The notes beneath the pieces were generated by a model. That model was not told the DNA's origin. It did not search any database and saw nothing but the letters and a program-made list of their open reading frames with translations. Position numbers and translations under genes: made by a program. A stretch of 34,720 nt of DNA from Bdellovibrionales bacterium. Its GTDB lineage: Bacteria; Bdellovibrionota; FAC87; UBA2466. Positions 1 through 7,638 of the stretch are shown piece by piece. Every line of letters begins with the position of its first letter. Within the stretch, counting starts at the first letter, position 1. The stretch lies in NCBI GenBank assembly GCA_005776395.1, contig SXPJ01000096.1, forward strand, positions 1-34,720. Reading direction: 5' to 3'.

Positions 1-217
1 AGTTATTTTGATTTCTATACCCGTAACCCATCTTTTTTAAAAGCTTTGCTTTACTATTGAAGCCCTCCGTCATGGCGTTGGTTAATCCTGAGTCGAAATA
101 ATTGAGGATTTCGTTTTTCCAGCGGCTAAAGGTGTACTGTAGGGTTTTTAGTTCTGGAATATGAACACACTCTTTAAGTTGAGTCATCAATAGAGGAGCC
201 TTGCGTCTAGTTATTGA
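1..217 (-). mobile_element. ISL3-family transposase, C-terminal fragment (5'-truncated, runs off the window start)
   Basis: Reading the minus strand from about 217 to 1 gives an open frame without a stop. It holds the C-terminal signature of ISL3-type DDE transposases: a segment like LQYTFSRWKNEILNYFDSG, then LTNAMTEGFNSKAKLLKK and MGYGYRN. In the family this TNxxTEGFNxKxKLLKKxxYGYRN block follows the last catalytic residues. A stop codon (218-220) lies just upstream in the same frame, so the N-terminal zinc finger and most of the DDE domain are absent here. The gene is therefore a remnant or has been frameshifted; its 3' end lies outside the window. The first in-frame ATG is at 187. Family assignment comes from motif recognition only. 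Confidence 0.7.
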
Positions 218-320
218 TTATACGTGGTTTTATGCCTGTTTGCCCACTTATTCGCAGCGTATTGATTCTAAAAGTCTTACAGAAATTATTGAGGAATTCC
301 GAAACGAGAAGATATGAGCT

Positions 321-1340
321 ATGTTAGAGAAGAAAAAGAGAAGAATTCGCGGGCAAACCCTTATCGGTGTTGTTATTACCGCTACGATTATGGCAGTGAT
401 GAGCATGGGCTTCATGTCCATGTTCCGCTCGCAGAGCAGAGCAACTCGCAGAATCGCGGCCCGGGGAGGGGCGACCGATCTTTCCCATGGGCTCGACGCT
501 CTCTTTGGTAGCCCGCAATGCGCAACGACTGGAAGTAGCAATTATCTTTTTGGAGGCGTTAGCCCAGTCACCCTCTCTGTGACTCCGGGTCCGCCCCCTT
601 CCTACTCCGTGTCGATTGACACTCTCAATTTCGCAAATGGTACATTTGCCATCACTTCAGATTCTAACGCCACCATCTCGAGTCTGATTCACCCGTATTC
701 GATTTCCAGTATCAGCTTTTCCCCCCTCGGTGGTAACAGCGCCACTATGTATCCTTTTAAATTGACCGTCAGCTTTACCGATCCCAATGGCGGTTTACCA
801 GCACTCCCCTTAATTAAGTTCATTACGCTTTTTACCGATGCTACCAACAAAGTCGTGGGGGCTTGTTATAATGGTGGTAATTCAAATTCAAATCCCAATA
901 TCATCACCCGCTCCACTGGGTATTCGAATAATCACTCGGATCTCCAAGATATTGATGATGGGATCGTACCTAATCGGACCCTGACCTTTAACAAAAGCCA
1001 ACAAGCAACTTCTTTACGTATCGAATACACGGACAATTTCGGTGGGATGATTCAACATCCAAATCCATTATATTTTTCTGGAATCGCTTGCAATTGGGAG
1101 ATTTTAATAGATGGTGCTTCCTGTCCAGGGGGAGTTCTCTTATTCACTATGCAGGAATCAGGAAGTTTTAATGTGGGCCAGCCACACATTCTTCGGAGTT
1201 CCACAGTGGTTGGTTACTGCGATAGTGTATCGACCGGCCTTCACACTCTTACAGTCAGAGTATCTCGTAACCCGAGTTACGCTAATTGTAAGACAGGATA
1301 TAATGGGCGCTGGACAATCGCTGTCCAGGAAGTAAATTGA
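321..1340 (+). CDS. Type IV prepilin-like / pseudopilin protein lacking Glu5
   Basis: The 339-residue product starts with a short basic leader (MLEKKKRRIRG) followed by QTLIGVVITATIMAVMSMGF, the layout of a class III signal peptide: prepilin peptidase would cut after Gly11 and leave a hydrophobic N-terminal helix. Mature residues 1-5 read Q-T-L-I-G, so the usual Glu5 is replaced by Gly. In type II secretion and minor-pilin systems this loss is typical of tip subunits such as GspK. The rest is a large Ser/Thr/Asn/Pro-rich domain with paired cysteines, plausibly extracellular beta structure. The ATG at 321 has a purine-rich GAGAAG about nine bases upstream; an ATG at 314 is out of frame. The exact pilin class and binding role are not recognisable. 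Confidence 0.7.
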   Translation: MLEKKKRRIRGQTLIGVVITATIMAVMSMGFMSMFRSQSRATRRIAARGGATDLSHGLDALFGSPQCATTGSSNYLFGGVSPVTLSVTPGPPPSYSVSIDTLNFANGTFAITSDSNATISSLIHPYSISSISFSPLGGNSATMYPFKLTVSFTDPNGGLPALPLIKFITLFTDATNKVVGACYNGGNSNSNPNIITRSTGYSNNHSDLQDIDDGIVPNRTLTFNKSQQATSLRIEYTDNFGGMIQHPNPLYFSGIACNWEILIDGASCPGGVLLFTMQESGSFNVGQPHILRSSTVVGYCDSVSTGLHTLTVRVSRNPSYANCKTGYNGRWTIAVQEVN

Positions 1341-1342
1341 AA

Positions 1343-1525
1343 ATGCTCACGAAATTACGGGGAAAGATCAGTGAGCGTGTTCTCCGATTGTTTCGGAGTG
1401 TGTGTTCCACAATTGAGTCGATTTATTTAAGAGGGAAAAGGGATCGAGAGCGGGGCGGGATGTATCGAGATAGTAGTCCTTTTGAGTACAAAAAACTCAA
1501 AATTCGATTTGAACCCCCTGGGTAG
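1343..1525 (+). CDS. Small basic hypothetical protein, possibly coupled to the prepilin gene
   Basis: A 60-residue ORF starts just after the stop of the prepilin-like gene (ATG 1343; an in-frame TTG at 1337 overlaps the stop). An AGGAAG about ten bases upstream of the ATG could serve as ribosome binding site, suggesting translational coupling. The product is rich in Arg and Lys, has no clear membrane segment and is not recognised. Its last ten codons overlap the 3' end of the convergent GHMP kinase gene, and that end is part of a repeated sequence, so the natural C-terminus is doubtful. It may be a real small gene or chance. Confidence 0.35.
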   Translation: MLTKLRGKISERVLRLFRSVCSTIESIYLRGKRDRERGGMYRDSSPFEYKKLKIRFEPPG

Positions 1526-2549
1526 AGACATTCGCAGGTAATACTTGAATACCTTGAGATTGACAGGCTTCAGCAATCTGTTTTTTGGCTTGAGGATCCA
1601 CTAGCACCAACAAACTTCCCCCTTGTGCAGCCCCACAAACCTTCACCCCGTTGATCTTTTGTGAAATTAAAAATTTAATAATGTGATCAAGTCGCTCAGT
1701 ATTTACTCCTAAAGTCTCTTTTCTAGTTCTCCACTCTTCGCTTAAAAGTTCACCCACTCTTTTCCAATCGACTTGAGGCTTTAAAAATTCCTCGTGAAGT
1801 GTCTCTGTAATATCGTGAATCGCTTTGAGACCCGAACAAACTTTTTGATCCCCCTCCATCGCCTTTTTGAACACTTCCCAATTGCTAAGTCCACTGTGGT
1901 GCATCTCTCCAGAAAATAGCACAAGCATTCTAGAGTTAAGCTCATCAACAACCTTAGCCGAGTAACTATGCCGGCTTATTTTTCCAGCTTCAAAATAGAA
2001 GCAACTTAAACTTCCCCACAGTGCTCCAAGATAGTCTTGAGTTCCGGTCGGTGTTTTTAAGTATTCAGCTTCAACATCTCTTGCCCACTCCATCATCTTC
2101 CACTGCCAGCCTTCACCCTGAAACTGATCGGTCAAATAACCGAGCCCCTTGATAAGAGCTACACATAAAGTCGAAGATCCCCCCAAACCACTTCCTATAG
2201 GGGCTTGAGTTTCAATTTTAATTTTTAAATGGAAATTTTCCTTAATGATATTTTGAGAAAAAAATCGACTTACGACCGCAACGGGAAACTTTACCTCTTT
2301 AGGAACTGTTTCGAGAAGAAGGCCCAATTGAGGATCCGTAAAGACAAATCTTACTCCCTTGGAATTTTCAATCTCGATGTGTTGAGTTGAGCTGGGTTTA
2401 CAATCGAAGAGGCAAAAAGTTTTTACATTAATCGCAACATTAATAGTTCGGCTTGAACCCAAAAGACAATAGAGAGGCCAAAGATCTAAAGTGCCACCGG
2501 CTAAATCGACTCGAGTAGGCGCTGAAACTAAAAACTTTTCATGTTTCAT
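1497..2549 (-). CDS. GHMP-family sugar kinase (galactokinase/heptose-kinase-like)
   Basis: The 350-residue length and motif order fit the GHMP kinase superfamily (galactose, homoserine, mevalonate, phosphomevalonate kinases). Motif 1 is APTRVDLAGGTLDLW at residues 10-24. The phosphate-binding loop APIGSGLGGSS spans 116-126. Asp172 in TPTGTQDYLGAL is the likely catalytic-base region. Motif 3 (VCGAAQGGSLLVL) is at 304-316. The LAGGTLDLWP start resembles the D-glycero-D-manno-heptose 7-phosphate kinase and fucokinase-like branch, so a sugar or heptose substrate is likelier than mevalonate; this is inference. The gene follows the ftsB-like gene by 15 bases and probably shares its promoter. Partial copies of its 3' half lie at 7367-7638 and 14827-15030. 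Confidence 0.85.
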   Translation of the reverse strand: MKHEKFLVSAPTRVDLAGGTLDLWPLYCLLGSSRTINVAINVKTFCLFDCKPSSTQHIEIENSKGVRFVFTDPQLGLLLETVPKEVKFPVAVVSRFFSQNIIKENFHLKIKIETQAPIGSGLGGSSTLCVALIKGLGYLTDQFQGEGWQWKMMEWARDVEAEYLKTPTGTQDYLGALWGSLSCFYFEAGKISRHSYSAKVVDELNSRMLVLFSGEMHHSGLSNWEVFKKAMEGDQKVCSGLKAIHDITETLHEEFLKPQVDWKRVGELLSEEWRTRKETLGVNTERLDHIIKFLISQKINGVKVCGAAQGGSLLVLVDPQAKKQIAEACQSQGIQVLPANVSTQGVQIEF

Positions 2550-2564
2550 GTGAACGCCAATGGT

Positions 2565-2846
2565 TTAAGGAATCTCAATGACCTTTTCATTGGGCTTAAT
2601 ATACCCTAAAACTTGGCGAACGACTCGTTCTTGTTCTTCCGAGCTTTTTTGAAATTGTTCGATCTGTTTTTCTAGGGCTATTTTTTGTTCGTGAATTAAG
2701 ACAATCTTCTGTCCTAATTTCTCATTTTGCTGAACCATTCGAAGCCAATCTAATAATCCACGCTTCGAAAAGGTGCCCATAAAACAAAGCAAAGCAATAG
2801 AAAGCAAAAGAGGCAAACGCACAAAGAGGCGATACTGTTGTGGCAT
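2565..2846 (-). CDS. ftsB: FtsB/DivIC-type septum formation initiator
   Basis: This 93-residue protein has the FtsB/DivIC architecture. A short cytoplasmic N-terminus is followed by one membrane segment (about residues 11-25), then a coiled coil (about 36-75) rich in Gln, Glu and Lys, and a short C-terminal tail with Y-I-K-P-N-E-K. FtsB forms a complex with FtsL and FtsQ at the division septum and helps activate septal peptidoglycan synthesis. It lies downstream of pyk and 15 bases upstream of the GHMP kinase gene. It has its own strong promoter (2926-2954) and a leader of about 75 bases. The promoter, leader and first 46 codons are duplicated in inverted orientation at 7106-7366. Confidence 0.75.
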   Translation of the reverse strand: MPQQYRLFVRLPLLLSIALLCFMGTFSKRGLLDWLRMVQQNEKLGQKIVLIHEQKIALEKQIEQFQKSSEEQERVVRQVLGYIKPNEKVIEIP

Positions 2847-2925
2847 GGGTGTAAACTTTAATTTTTAGTGATTAAAAAAAGGAAACCGAAACAGATTCAG
2901 ATAGGACAACTCTGACCTATATTTA

Positions 2926-2954
2926 ATTATAACTGGATTTAAATAGGGGCTCAA
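2926..2954 (-). promoter_or_regulatory. Sigma70-type promoter of the ftsB-GHMP kinase unit
   Basis: On the minus strand TTGAGC (2949-2954) is separated by exactly 17 bases from a consensus TATAAT (2926-2931). The ftsB start codon lies about 80 bases downstream. The same promoter is preserved base for base in the inverted copy at 7122-7150. Confidence 0.7.
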
Positions 2955-2969
2955 TGGTCGACTAAAAAA

Positions 2970-3014
2970 GACAGCGATTCTCGGTGAGCCACAGCGCAGA
3001 ATAAAAAGTGGAGT
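2970..3014 (+). repeat. 45-bp direct repeat, copy A, at the 3' edge of pyk
   Basis: Bases 2970-3014 match 4521-4565 in the same orientation at 38 of 45 positions without gaps. The shared core is TTCTCGGTGAGCCACAG. Copy A ends on the pyk stop codon and copy B lies just beyond the pyk 5' end, so the gene is bracketed by the pair. The ftsB-GHMP duplication at 7106 begins precisely where copy A ends on its ftsB side. Confidence 0.7.
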
Positions 3015-4480
3015 TATATCTGATGAACCTTGATTGTATTTGTGGAGCCAGGCACCGCATTTGGAAGCCCTGCAGTAATTACAATTTTATCACCTGTGTT
3101 ACAAAGTCCCATCGCTAGTAATCTTTGACCAATGGCTTCAAACATTGAAGTTTGACTCATTAAGCTATTCATATCCTCCATATAGAGCCCCTCAACTCCC
3201 CACTTGAGAGAGAGTTGTCGGTAGGTCTCCTTATTTCCAGTGATTGCTAACAGACGATTATTGGGGCGACATTTCGAAGTTAACAGCGCCGATTGACCCG
3301 ATTGAGTCATTACCACAATAAGTTTAGCTTTAACGATAGAGGCAAGTCTTACTGCGCTTTGTAAAAGTGCAACTGCTAGCTGTCCCTGGGGTGGAAGTAA
3401 CCATTCGTTATAAAGAATAGGTTGAGGAAAAGGTTCACTTTCTACCTCTTCAATAATCCGTTTCATCATATGAACCGACTCAACTGGATATTTACCCACG
3501 GCAGTTTCGTTAGAAAGCATGAGGGCATCTGTCTCATCAACAATTCCATTCGCGACGTCGGAAGCCTCGGCACGAGTCGGTCGTGGATTATCCACCATCG
3601 ACATAAGCATTTGAGTCGCGATAATGACCGATTTTCCTCTCAAATTACATCTGCGCACAATTTTCTTCTGCAAAACAGGAACTCTTTCGTTCCCTATTTC
3701 AACTGCCAAATCCCCACGAGCCACTAAAATACCGTCTGAGGCATCGATAATCTCATCTAGGTTAGCCAAAGCTTCTCTTTTTTCAATTTTAGAAATTACA
3801 AGAATTTTTTTTCCGCGTTCATCAATGAATTTTTTTAAATGGCGAACCTCTTGAGCTGTTCTCACGAATGAAAGAGCAATAAAATCAACTCCGCGATCCA
3901 CGCAGAAAAGAATATCTTCATAGTCTTTTTCAGTAATAGCTCTTGCAGAAAAAGAGGCCTCTGGAGCATTGATCCCTTTATTCTGTTTTAAAATTCCTCC
4001 ATCAACGACCCAACAAAGCAGCCCTTTGGGCGTACGTTCCAAAGCCTTTAGAGTCATGAGCCCATCATCAAGTAAAATCGTATGGCCAGGAGCCACATCT
4101 CTCGTAAACTCTTTATAACTTGTAGGGATCATCGCTATCCCAGTGATTGGATCAATCGAGCCTGTAATATTTTCGGCAGTGATAATGACTTGAGCCCCCT
4201 CTTTAAGCTCAACTTCACCATTCTGTAACTTTCCAATTCTTAATTTAGGCCCTTGAATATCGGCCATGATTCCAATGGGACGTCCCAATTTAGTTTCAAG
4301 ATCTCTAATATCACTGATGATTCTAGAAAATTCATTGTGGTTTCCATGAGAGAAATTAAGACGAACAATATCCATCCCTTCACGTATGAGTTTTTCCAAC
4401 CATTCTTTAGTACTGACAGTAGGACCGACGGTCCCCACAATTTTTGTTCTTCGAGGTAAGCCTGACATAGAACAAATCAT
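3014..4480 (-). CDS. pyk: Pyruvate kinase
   Basis: Pyruvate kinase converts phosphoenolpyruvate and ADP to pyruvate and ATP, the last glycolytic step. The protein shows the family landmarks in order: RRTKIVGTVGPTVS near the N-terminus, GMDIVRLNFSHG, ADIQGPKLRIG, the catalytic-lysine segment VISKIEKREAL, ILVARGDLAVEIG, and NPRPTRAEASDVANGIVDET before the C-terminal allosteric domain. Length is about 488 residues from the ATG at 4480, normal for the family. The frame stays open to a GTG at 4543, but that would add 21 residues encoded by repeat B, with no ribosome site. An ATG at 4468 is also possible. fliL lies upstream, beyond a palindromic element; ftsB follows. Confidence 0.93.
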   Translation of the reverse strand: MICSMSGLPRRTKIVGTVGPTVSTKEWLEKLIREGMDIVRLNFSHGNHNEFSRIISDIRDLETKLGRPIGIMADIQGPKLRIGKLQNGEVELKEGAQVIITAENITGSIDPITGIAMIPTSYKEFTRDVAPGHTILLDDGLMTLKALERTPKGLLCWVVDGGILKQNKGINAPEASFSARAITEKDYEDILFCVDRGVDFIALSFVRTAQEVRHLKKFIDERGKKILVISKIEKREALANLDEIIDASDGILVARGDLAVEIGNERVPVLQKKIVRRCNLRGKSVIIATQMLMSMVDNPRPTRAEASDVANGIVDETDALMLSNETAVGKYPVESVHMMKRIIEEVESEPFPQPILYNEWLLPPQGQLAVALLQSAVRLASIVKAKLIVVMTQSGQSALLTSKCRPNNRLLAITGNKETYRQLSLKWGVEGLYMEDMNSLMSQTSMFEAIGQRLLAMGLCNTGDKIVITAGLPNAVPGSTNTIKVHQI

Positions 4481-4520
4481 ACTCTCTGACCCATCATTAC
4501 GGCAATAAGTACCTACTATT

Positions 4521-4755
4521 GACAGCAGTTCTCGGTGAGCCACAGTGCATATTAGAAAGCGGAGTCATTCAAGAATTTGGATATAAAAGTGGGGCTATCA
4601 GCTCCAAGGAAAGTCGCTGTACGCCCTACTTTCATATCTAAATTCTTGAATGAGTCCATCATAAAATTACCCCAATGGCACACCGAGACTTTGCAAAAAT
4701 ATTTTTCTAGCGCTCCTCAATTAGCCTCAAAATTTATTCACCGAGAACTGCTGTA
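4521..4755. repeat. MITE-like palindromic element between pyk and fliL
   Basis: A roughly 235-bp noncoding block is bounded by perfect 16-bp inverted repeats, CAGCAGTTCTCGGTGA at 4523-4538 and its complement at 4738-4753. Its left 45 bp equal copy B of the direct repeat flanking pyk. Inside, 30-bp arms at 4565-4594 and 4624-4653 are complementary at 27 of 30 positions with a 29-base loop; in a plus-strand transcript two of the three mismatches become G-U pairs. A further inverted piece of the terminal motif (12 of 13) is at 4676-4688. The right end abuts the fliL stop codon. No transposase is encoded and no convincing target duplication was seen. A 61-codon plus-strand ORF across it is probably an artefact of the palindrome. 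Confidence 0.6.
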
Positions 4756-5349
4756 TTATTGAAGATAGAGAGAACTAATATGGGCGTTTTTAATTATGGC
4801 TTGTCCAAAAAATTCATTTAAAGTTCCAACGATGGTTTCCTTAAAATAGAGTTTACCGCCTAATGTGTTGAGTTTAGCGTAATCAAAACCTCTAGAGATT
4901 TCGATGATTCTATCTCTGATTCCAGAATGACGAGATTTAACTAGATCTCTTTTCTCTTCATCGAAGAGTTCTAATTCGAGTTTTAACCCCATCACGTGAG
5001 CCCCTTTATCCGAGTTTACATTTACATAAAGTTCATCAACGCTAAAAAGTAGAACTCCTTTTGAAACCACACTCGCAGGGGCTCGACCTTCATCTGATCC
5101 TCCGTGGCCGTCTTCGGCTTTTGGAGCCCCCCCATGACTGCTCTCCCCAGCTTTAGCCACTTCACCATGCCCTTCCGATCTCTTAGTCGAAGACTCTGAA
5201 CTCTTTTCAGTATGTCCCGAACTGTAAACCTCAGGAAGTCCGCGCAAATCATCCACCGACCTCTTAATTTTCCATAAATAGATACTTCCTATACCAATAC
5301 TGGAAAGCGAGAAAACCAAGACACCCACTTTTAAAATTCTGTTTTTCAT
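4756..5349 (-). CDS. fliL: FliL-domain protein (flagellar basal body-associated)
   Basis: From the ATG at 5349 the product is 197 residues. One membrane segment (about 8-26) is followed by a low-complexity periplasmic linker rich in Ser, Gly, His, Glu and Lys (about 45-95), and a C-terminal domain. That domain contains LYVNVNSDKGAHVMGLKLEL, RHSGIRDRIIEISRGFDY, and a segment ending in LNEFFGQAIIKNAHISSLYL, matching FliL. FliL sits in the inner membrane around the stator and supports torque or stator stability. The frame extends upstream to 5457, but that adds 36 residues without flagellar similarity before the natural membrane anchor. No other flagellar genes are present. A TATAAT lies six bases upstream of the chosen ATG. 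Confidence 0.7.
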   Translation of the reverse strand: MKNRILKVGVLVFSLSSIGIGSIYLWKIKRSVDDLRGLPEVYSSGHTEKSSESSTKRSEGHGEVAKAGESSHGGAPKAEDGHGGSDEGRAPASVVSKGVLLFSVDELYVNVNSDKGAHVMGLKLELELFDEEKRDLVKSRHSGIRDRIIEISRGFDYAKLNTLGGKLYFKETIVGTLNEFFGQAIIKNAHISSLYLQ

Positions 5350-5477
5350 ATCTTGATTATACCCCAGAATAATGCATCGCATTCTATCGTGTCTAAATTT
5401 CCCAAATTTGAAAGGGAACCTAAGAAGCAACCGTGCTAAAATAAAAAACAAATCCAATAACTAACGGTTCTTCAACT

Positions 5478-6941
5478 GTGTCCAAAAAACATGCACTTTT
5501 CATCATAATTGCTCTTCTTACGGCCTCCGTTCATTCAGAAAAGCCAACTTCAAAGAAAAAAACCAACCCCAAGAAAGAAATTGAAGCTGTTGAGAAATCA
5601 ACAACGCCTGACTTAGATGCCCTACAAAAACAACCCAGGCCGGAAGAGAAACCCATTGAAGTTCTAACCACAGAAGAGGGGGGGGCTGAAAACACAACGG
5701 TTGAAACGCTAAGAAGATCCGATTTTATCTATCCCTCCAATTGGGGGCAGGCTGGATTATTTCGAGTTAGATCCGCGGAAAGTTTGCCTGAAGGGGCTTT
5801 AGCCTTTGGAATTGGAGGAGAATTTTATTCCATCTCTGATGCTCCTGACTTTGGATATGGAAATAGAAAAGCCAATTCGATTGCTGAGAGTTTATTTGTG
5901 GGCTATGCTCCAACCCCCAAATTAACTCTTTCAGTTCAGCGCAGAAACTCTTCAACCACCTTCGGAGAGCCCCAAAGACTCATCTCATCACTAGGGGATT
6001 TTAATTTTTCAGCTCTTTACTCATTTCAAGTGGGACCGTCGCTCACCCTATCCCCCATCGCAAATTTTTTAATTGCTTCAAATTTTAACGAATTGGCTCC
6101 CTCAGGAACCACTCTCAGTGGGGGCGTGGGAGTGGCTTCAACCTTTAGCCTCTTTCACTCTTCGAACTTACCTCTCTTTTTACATGCTAACTTGCTCTAT
6201 CACACACCTCAGTTAAGAACGACCAAGATAGGTCCCTTGGATCCTGAGGCCTATTTTAATTTTAGTCGGTACCACACAATGACGATTGGCCTTGGAGTTG
6301 AATTTAAAATTCATAATTTTATTCCTTTTATGGAATATGTGCATACAACTCATACCAATTCTATTTTGGGGTTTGGCAAATCTCCTTCTAAAATCACATT
6401 AGGGGCTCGAATAACCCCTCTTAACAACAAGAGCTTAGCTATTCTCCTGGGGGGAGATATTGGGGTTAATCGTTCGGTGACCTCAGGAGTTGCTTTCTCT
6501 CCCGGTTATCAAATTATCGGACAGGTTAGTTATACCTTTGGACTCCACACCACCGAACGAAAACATTACTTCACAACTAAAGATGTCAATATAGTCGATA
6601 GAAAGTTTGTTATAAAAAAACGGATCAACTTTAAAGTTGGGAAAGCAGATCTCCTGGCCTCAAGCTTCTCGCTTTTAGATGAAATTGCCCAAGTTATTCA
6701 GCAGAATGAGGTCAAGAAGCTGCTCATTGCTGGACACACAGACTCCACACATAATGAAGATTATAATTTGAGACTTTCTTTAGCTCGTGCCAACTCAGTT
6801 AAAAACTACTTAGTCTCTAAAGGTATCAGTGAAGATATTTTAACCACCCAAGGTTTCGGAAAACGCAAACCCATGGCATCTAACGCCACCGAAGCTGGTC
6901 GACGAGAAAATCGTCGTGTCGAGTTCTTTATTTTAGAATAG
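5478..6941 (+). CDS. OmpA-family outer-membrane protein with N-terminal signal peptide
   Basis: The 487-residue protein starts at GTG 5478; no in-frame ATG lies nearby. A signal peptide (about 1-20, ending ASVHS) is followed by a Lys/Glu/Pro-rich stretch to about residue 70. The central part (about 80-360) is rich in alternating hydrophobic strands such as SLTLSPIANFLIASNF, consistent with an outer-membrane beta barrel. The C-terminal OmpA domain (about 375-487) carries INFKVGKADLLASSFSLLDE, IAGHTDSTHNEDYNLRLSLA and GRRENRRVEFFI. This domain binds peptidoglycan and tethers the outer membrane. It is divergent from fliL. A hairpin terminator overlaps the stop codon. Substrate or adhesive role is unknown. 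Confidence 0.85.
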   Translation: MSKKHALFIIIALLTASVHSEKPTSKKKTNPKKEIEAVEKSTTPDLDALQKQPRPEEKPIEVLTTEEGGAENTTVETLRRSDFIYPSNWGQAGLFRVRSAESLPEGALAFGIGGEFYSISDAPDFGYGNRKANSIAESLFVGYAPTPKLTLSVQRRNSSTTFGEPQRLISSLGDFNFSALYSFQVGPSLTLSPIANFLIASNFNELAPSGTTLSGGVGVASTFSLFHSSNLPLFLHANLLYHTPQLRTTKIGPLDPEAYFNFSRYHTMTIGLGVEFKIHNFIPFMEYVHTTHTNSILGFGKSPSKITLGARITPLNNKSLAILLGGDIGVNRSVTSGVAFSPGYQIIGQVSYTFGLHTTERKHYFTTKDVNIVDRKFVIKKRINFKVGKADLLASSFSLLDEIAQVIQQNEVKKLLIAGHTDSTHNEDYNLRLSLARANSVKNYLVSKGISEDILTTQGFGKRKPMASNATEAGRRENRRVEFFILE

Positions 6942-6961
6942 GTCAAACCTATTCCATTTTT
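6936..6961 (+). terminator. Rho-independent terminator overlapping the OmpA-family stop codon
   Basis: A perfect 7-bp stem GAATAGG/CCTATTC (6936-6942 with 6948-6954), loop TCAAA, is followed by ATTTTT. The TAG stop (6939-6941) lies inside the left arm. Confidence 0.6.
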
Positions 6962-7121
6962 AGAAAATTATAGTGGGGCATTTGCGAACTGAGAGGAAAA
7001 AACAAGAAAATTTTTTACCAGATCTCGGCTTCTGATCCCCGTTTACCCTGATCCCGGCCTCCTGCCCCTCGACTCATTATCCCAATTCATGCGGTGGCCC
7101 TGAATCTTTTTTAGTCGACCA

Positions 7122-7150
7122 TTGAGCCCCTATTTAAATCCAGTTATAAT
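7122..7150 (+). promoter_or_regulatory. Duplicated ftsB promoter copy
   Basis: TTGAGC (7122-7127), a 17-base spacer and TATAAT (7145-7150) are identical to the parental ftsB promoter. The copy would drive transcription rightward through the pseudogenes and antisense into the 3' end of phoR. Confidence 0.6.
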
Positions 7151-7229
7151 TAAATATAGGTCAGAGTTGTCCTATCTGAATCTGTTTCAGTTTCCATTTT
7201 TAAATCACTAAAAATTAAAGTTTACACCC

Positions 7230-7385
7230 ATGCCACAACAGTATCGTCTCTTTGTGCGTTTGCCTCTTTTGCTTTCTATTGCTTTGCTTTGTTTTATGGG
7301 CACCTTTTCGAAGCGTGGATTATTAGATTGGCTTCGAATGGTTCAGCAAAATGAGAAATTAGGACAATTGGAAAAGAGTAGGTGA
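7230..7385 (+). pseudogene. Truncated ftsB copy (first 46 codons plus a 5-residue foreign tail)
   Basis: The ATG at 7230 begins a 51-codon frame whose first 46 residues equal the FtsB-like protein. It then breaks at the deletion junction (about 7366) and ends LEKSR followed by TGA. The membrane segment and the start of the coiled coil survive, but most of the coiled coil and the C-terminal tail are lost, so FtsB function is not expected. Because the promoter and leader are intact, a short membrane peptide could still be made. Confidence 0.75.
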
Positions 7386-7638
7386 ACTTTTAAGCGAAGA
7401 GTGGAGAACTAGAAAAGAGACTTCAGGAGTAAATACTGAGCGACTTGATCACATTATTAAATTTTTAACTTCACAAAAGATCAACGGTGTGAAGGTTTAT
7501 GGGGCTGCACAAGGGGGAAGTTTGTTGGTGCTAGTGGATCCTCAAGCCAAAAAACAGATTGCTGAAGCCTGTCAATCTCAAGGTATTCAAGTATTACCTG
7601 CGAATGTCTCTACTCAGGGTGTTCAAATCGAGTTTTGA
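7367..7638 (+). pseudogene. GHMP kinase 3' fragment (last ~90 codons)
   Basis: The frame from 7367 to TGA 7638 encodes the last ~90 residues of the GHMP kinase, including motif 3 and the C-terminal ATNVSTQGV-type end, with about three amino-acid changes. One replaces the Cys before Gly-Ala-Ala with Tyr. There is no start codon for this frame, and the upstream ftsB fragment is in another frame, so this is a remnant. Its 3' hairpin lies just beyond the phoR stop codon and might act as terminator for the Pho operon. Confidence 0.8.

Noticed and set aside
248-541. Minus-strand ORF opposite the prepilin-like gene
   Set aside because: It is antisense to a well-supported signal peptide region and shows no recognisable domain.
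4481-4543. 21-residue N-terminal extension of pyruvate kinase from GTG 4543
   Set aside because: The extension is encoded partly by repeat B and lies outside the conserved family start; internal ATGs at 4480 or 4468 fit better.
4577-4762. 61-codon plus-strand ORF between pyk and fliL
   Set aside because: It lies inside the palindromic element, has no ribosome site, and its codons are explained by the inverted repeats.
5350-5457. 36-residue N-terminal extension of the FliL-like protein
   Set aside because: It would place a second unrelated hydrophobic stretch before the natural single anchor of FliL.
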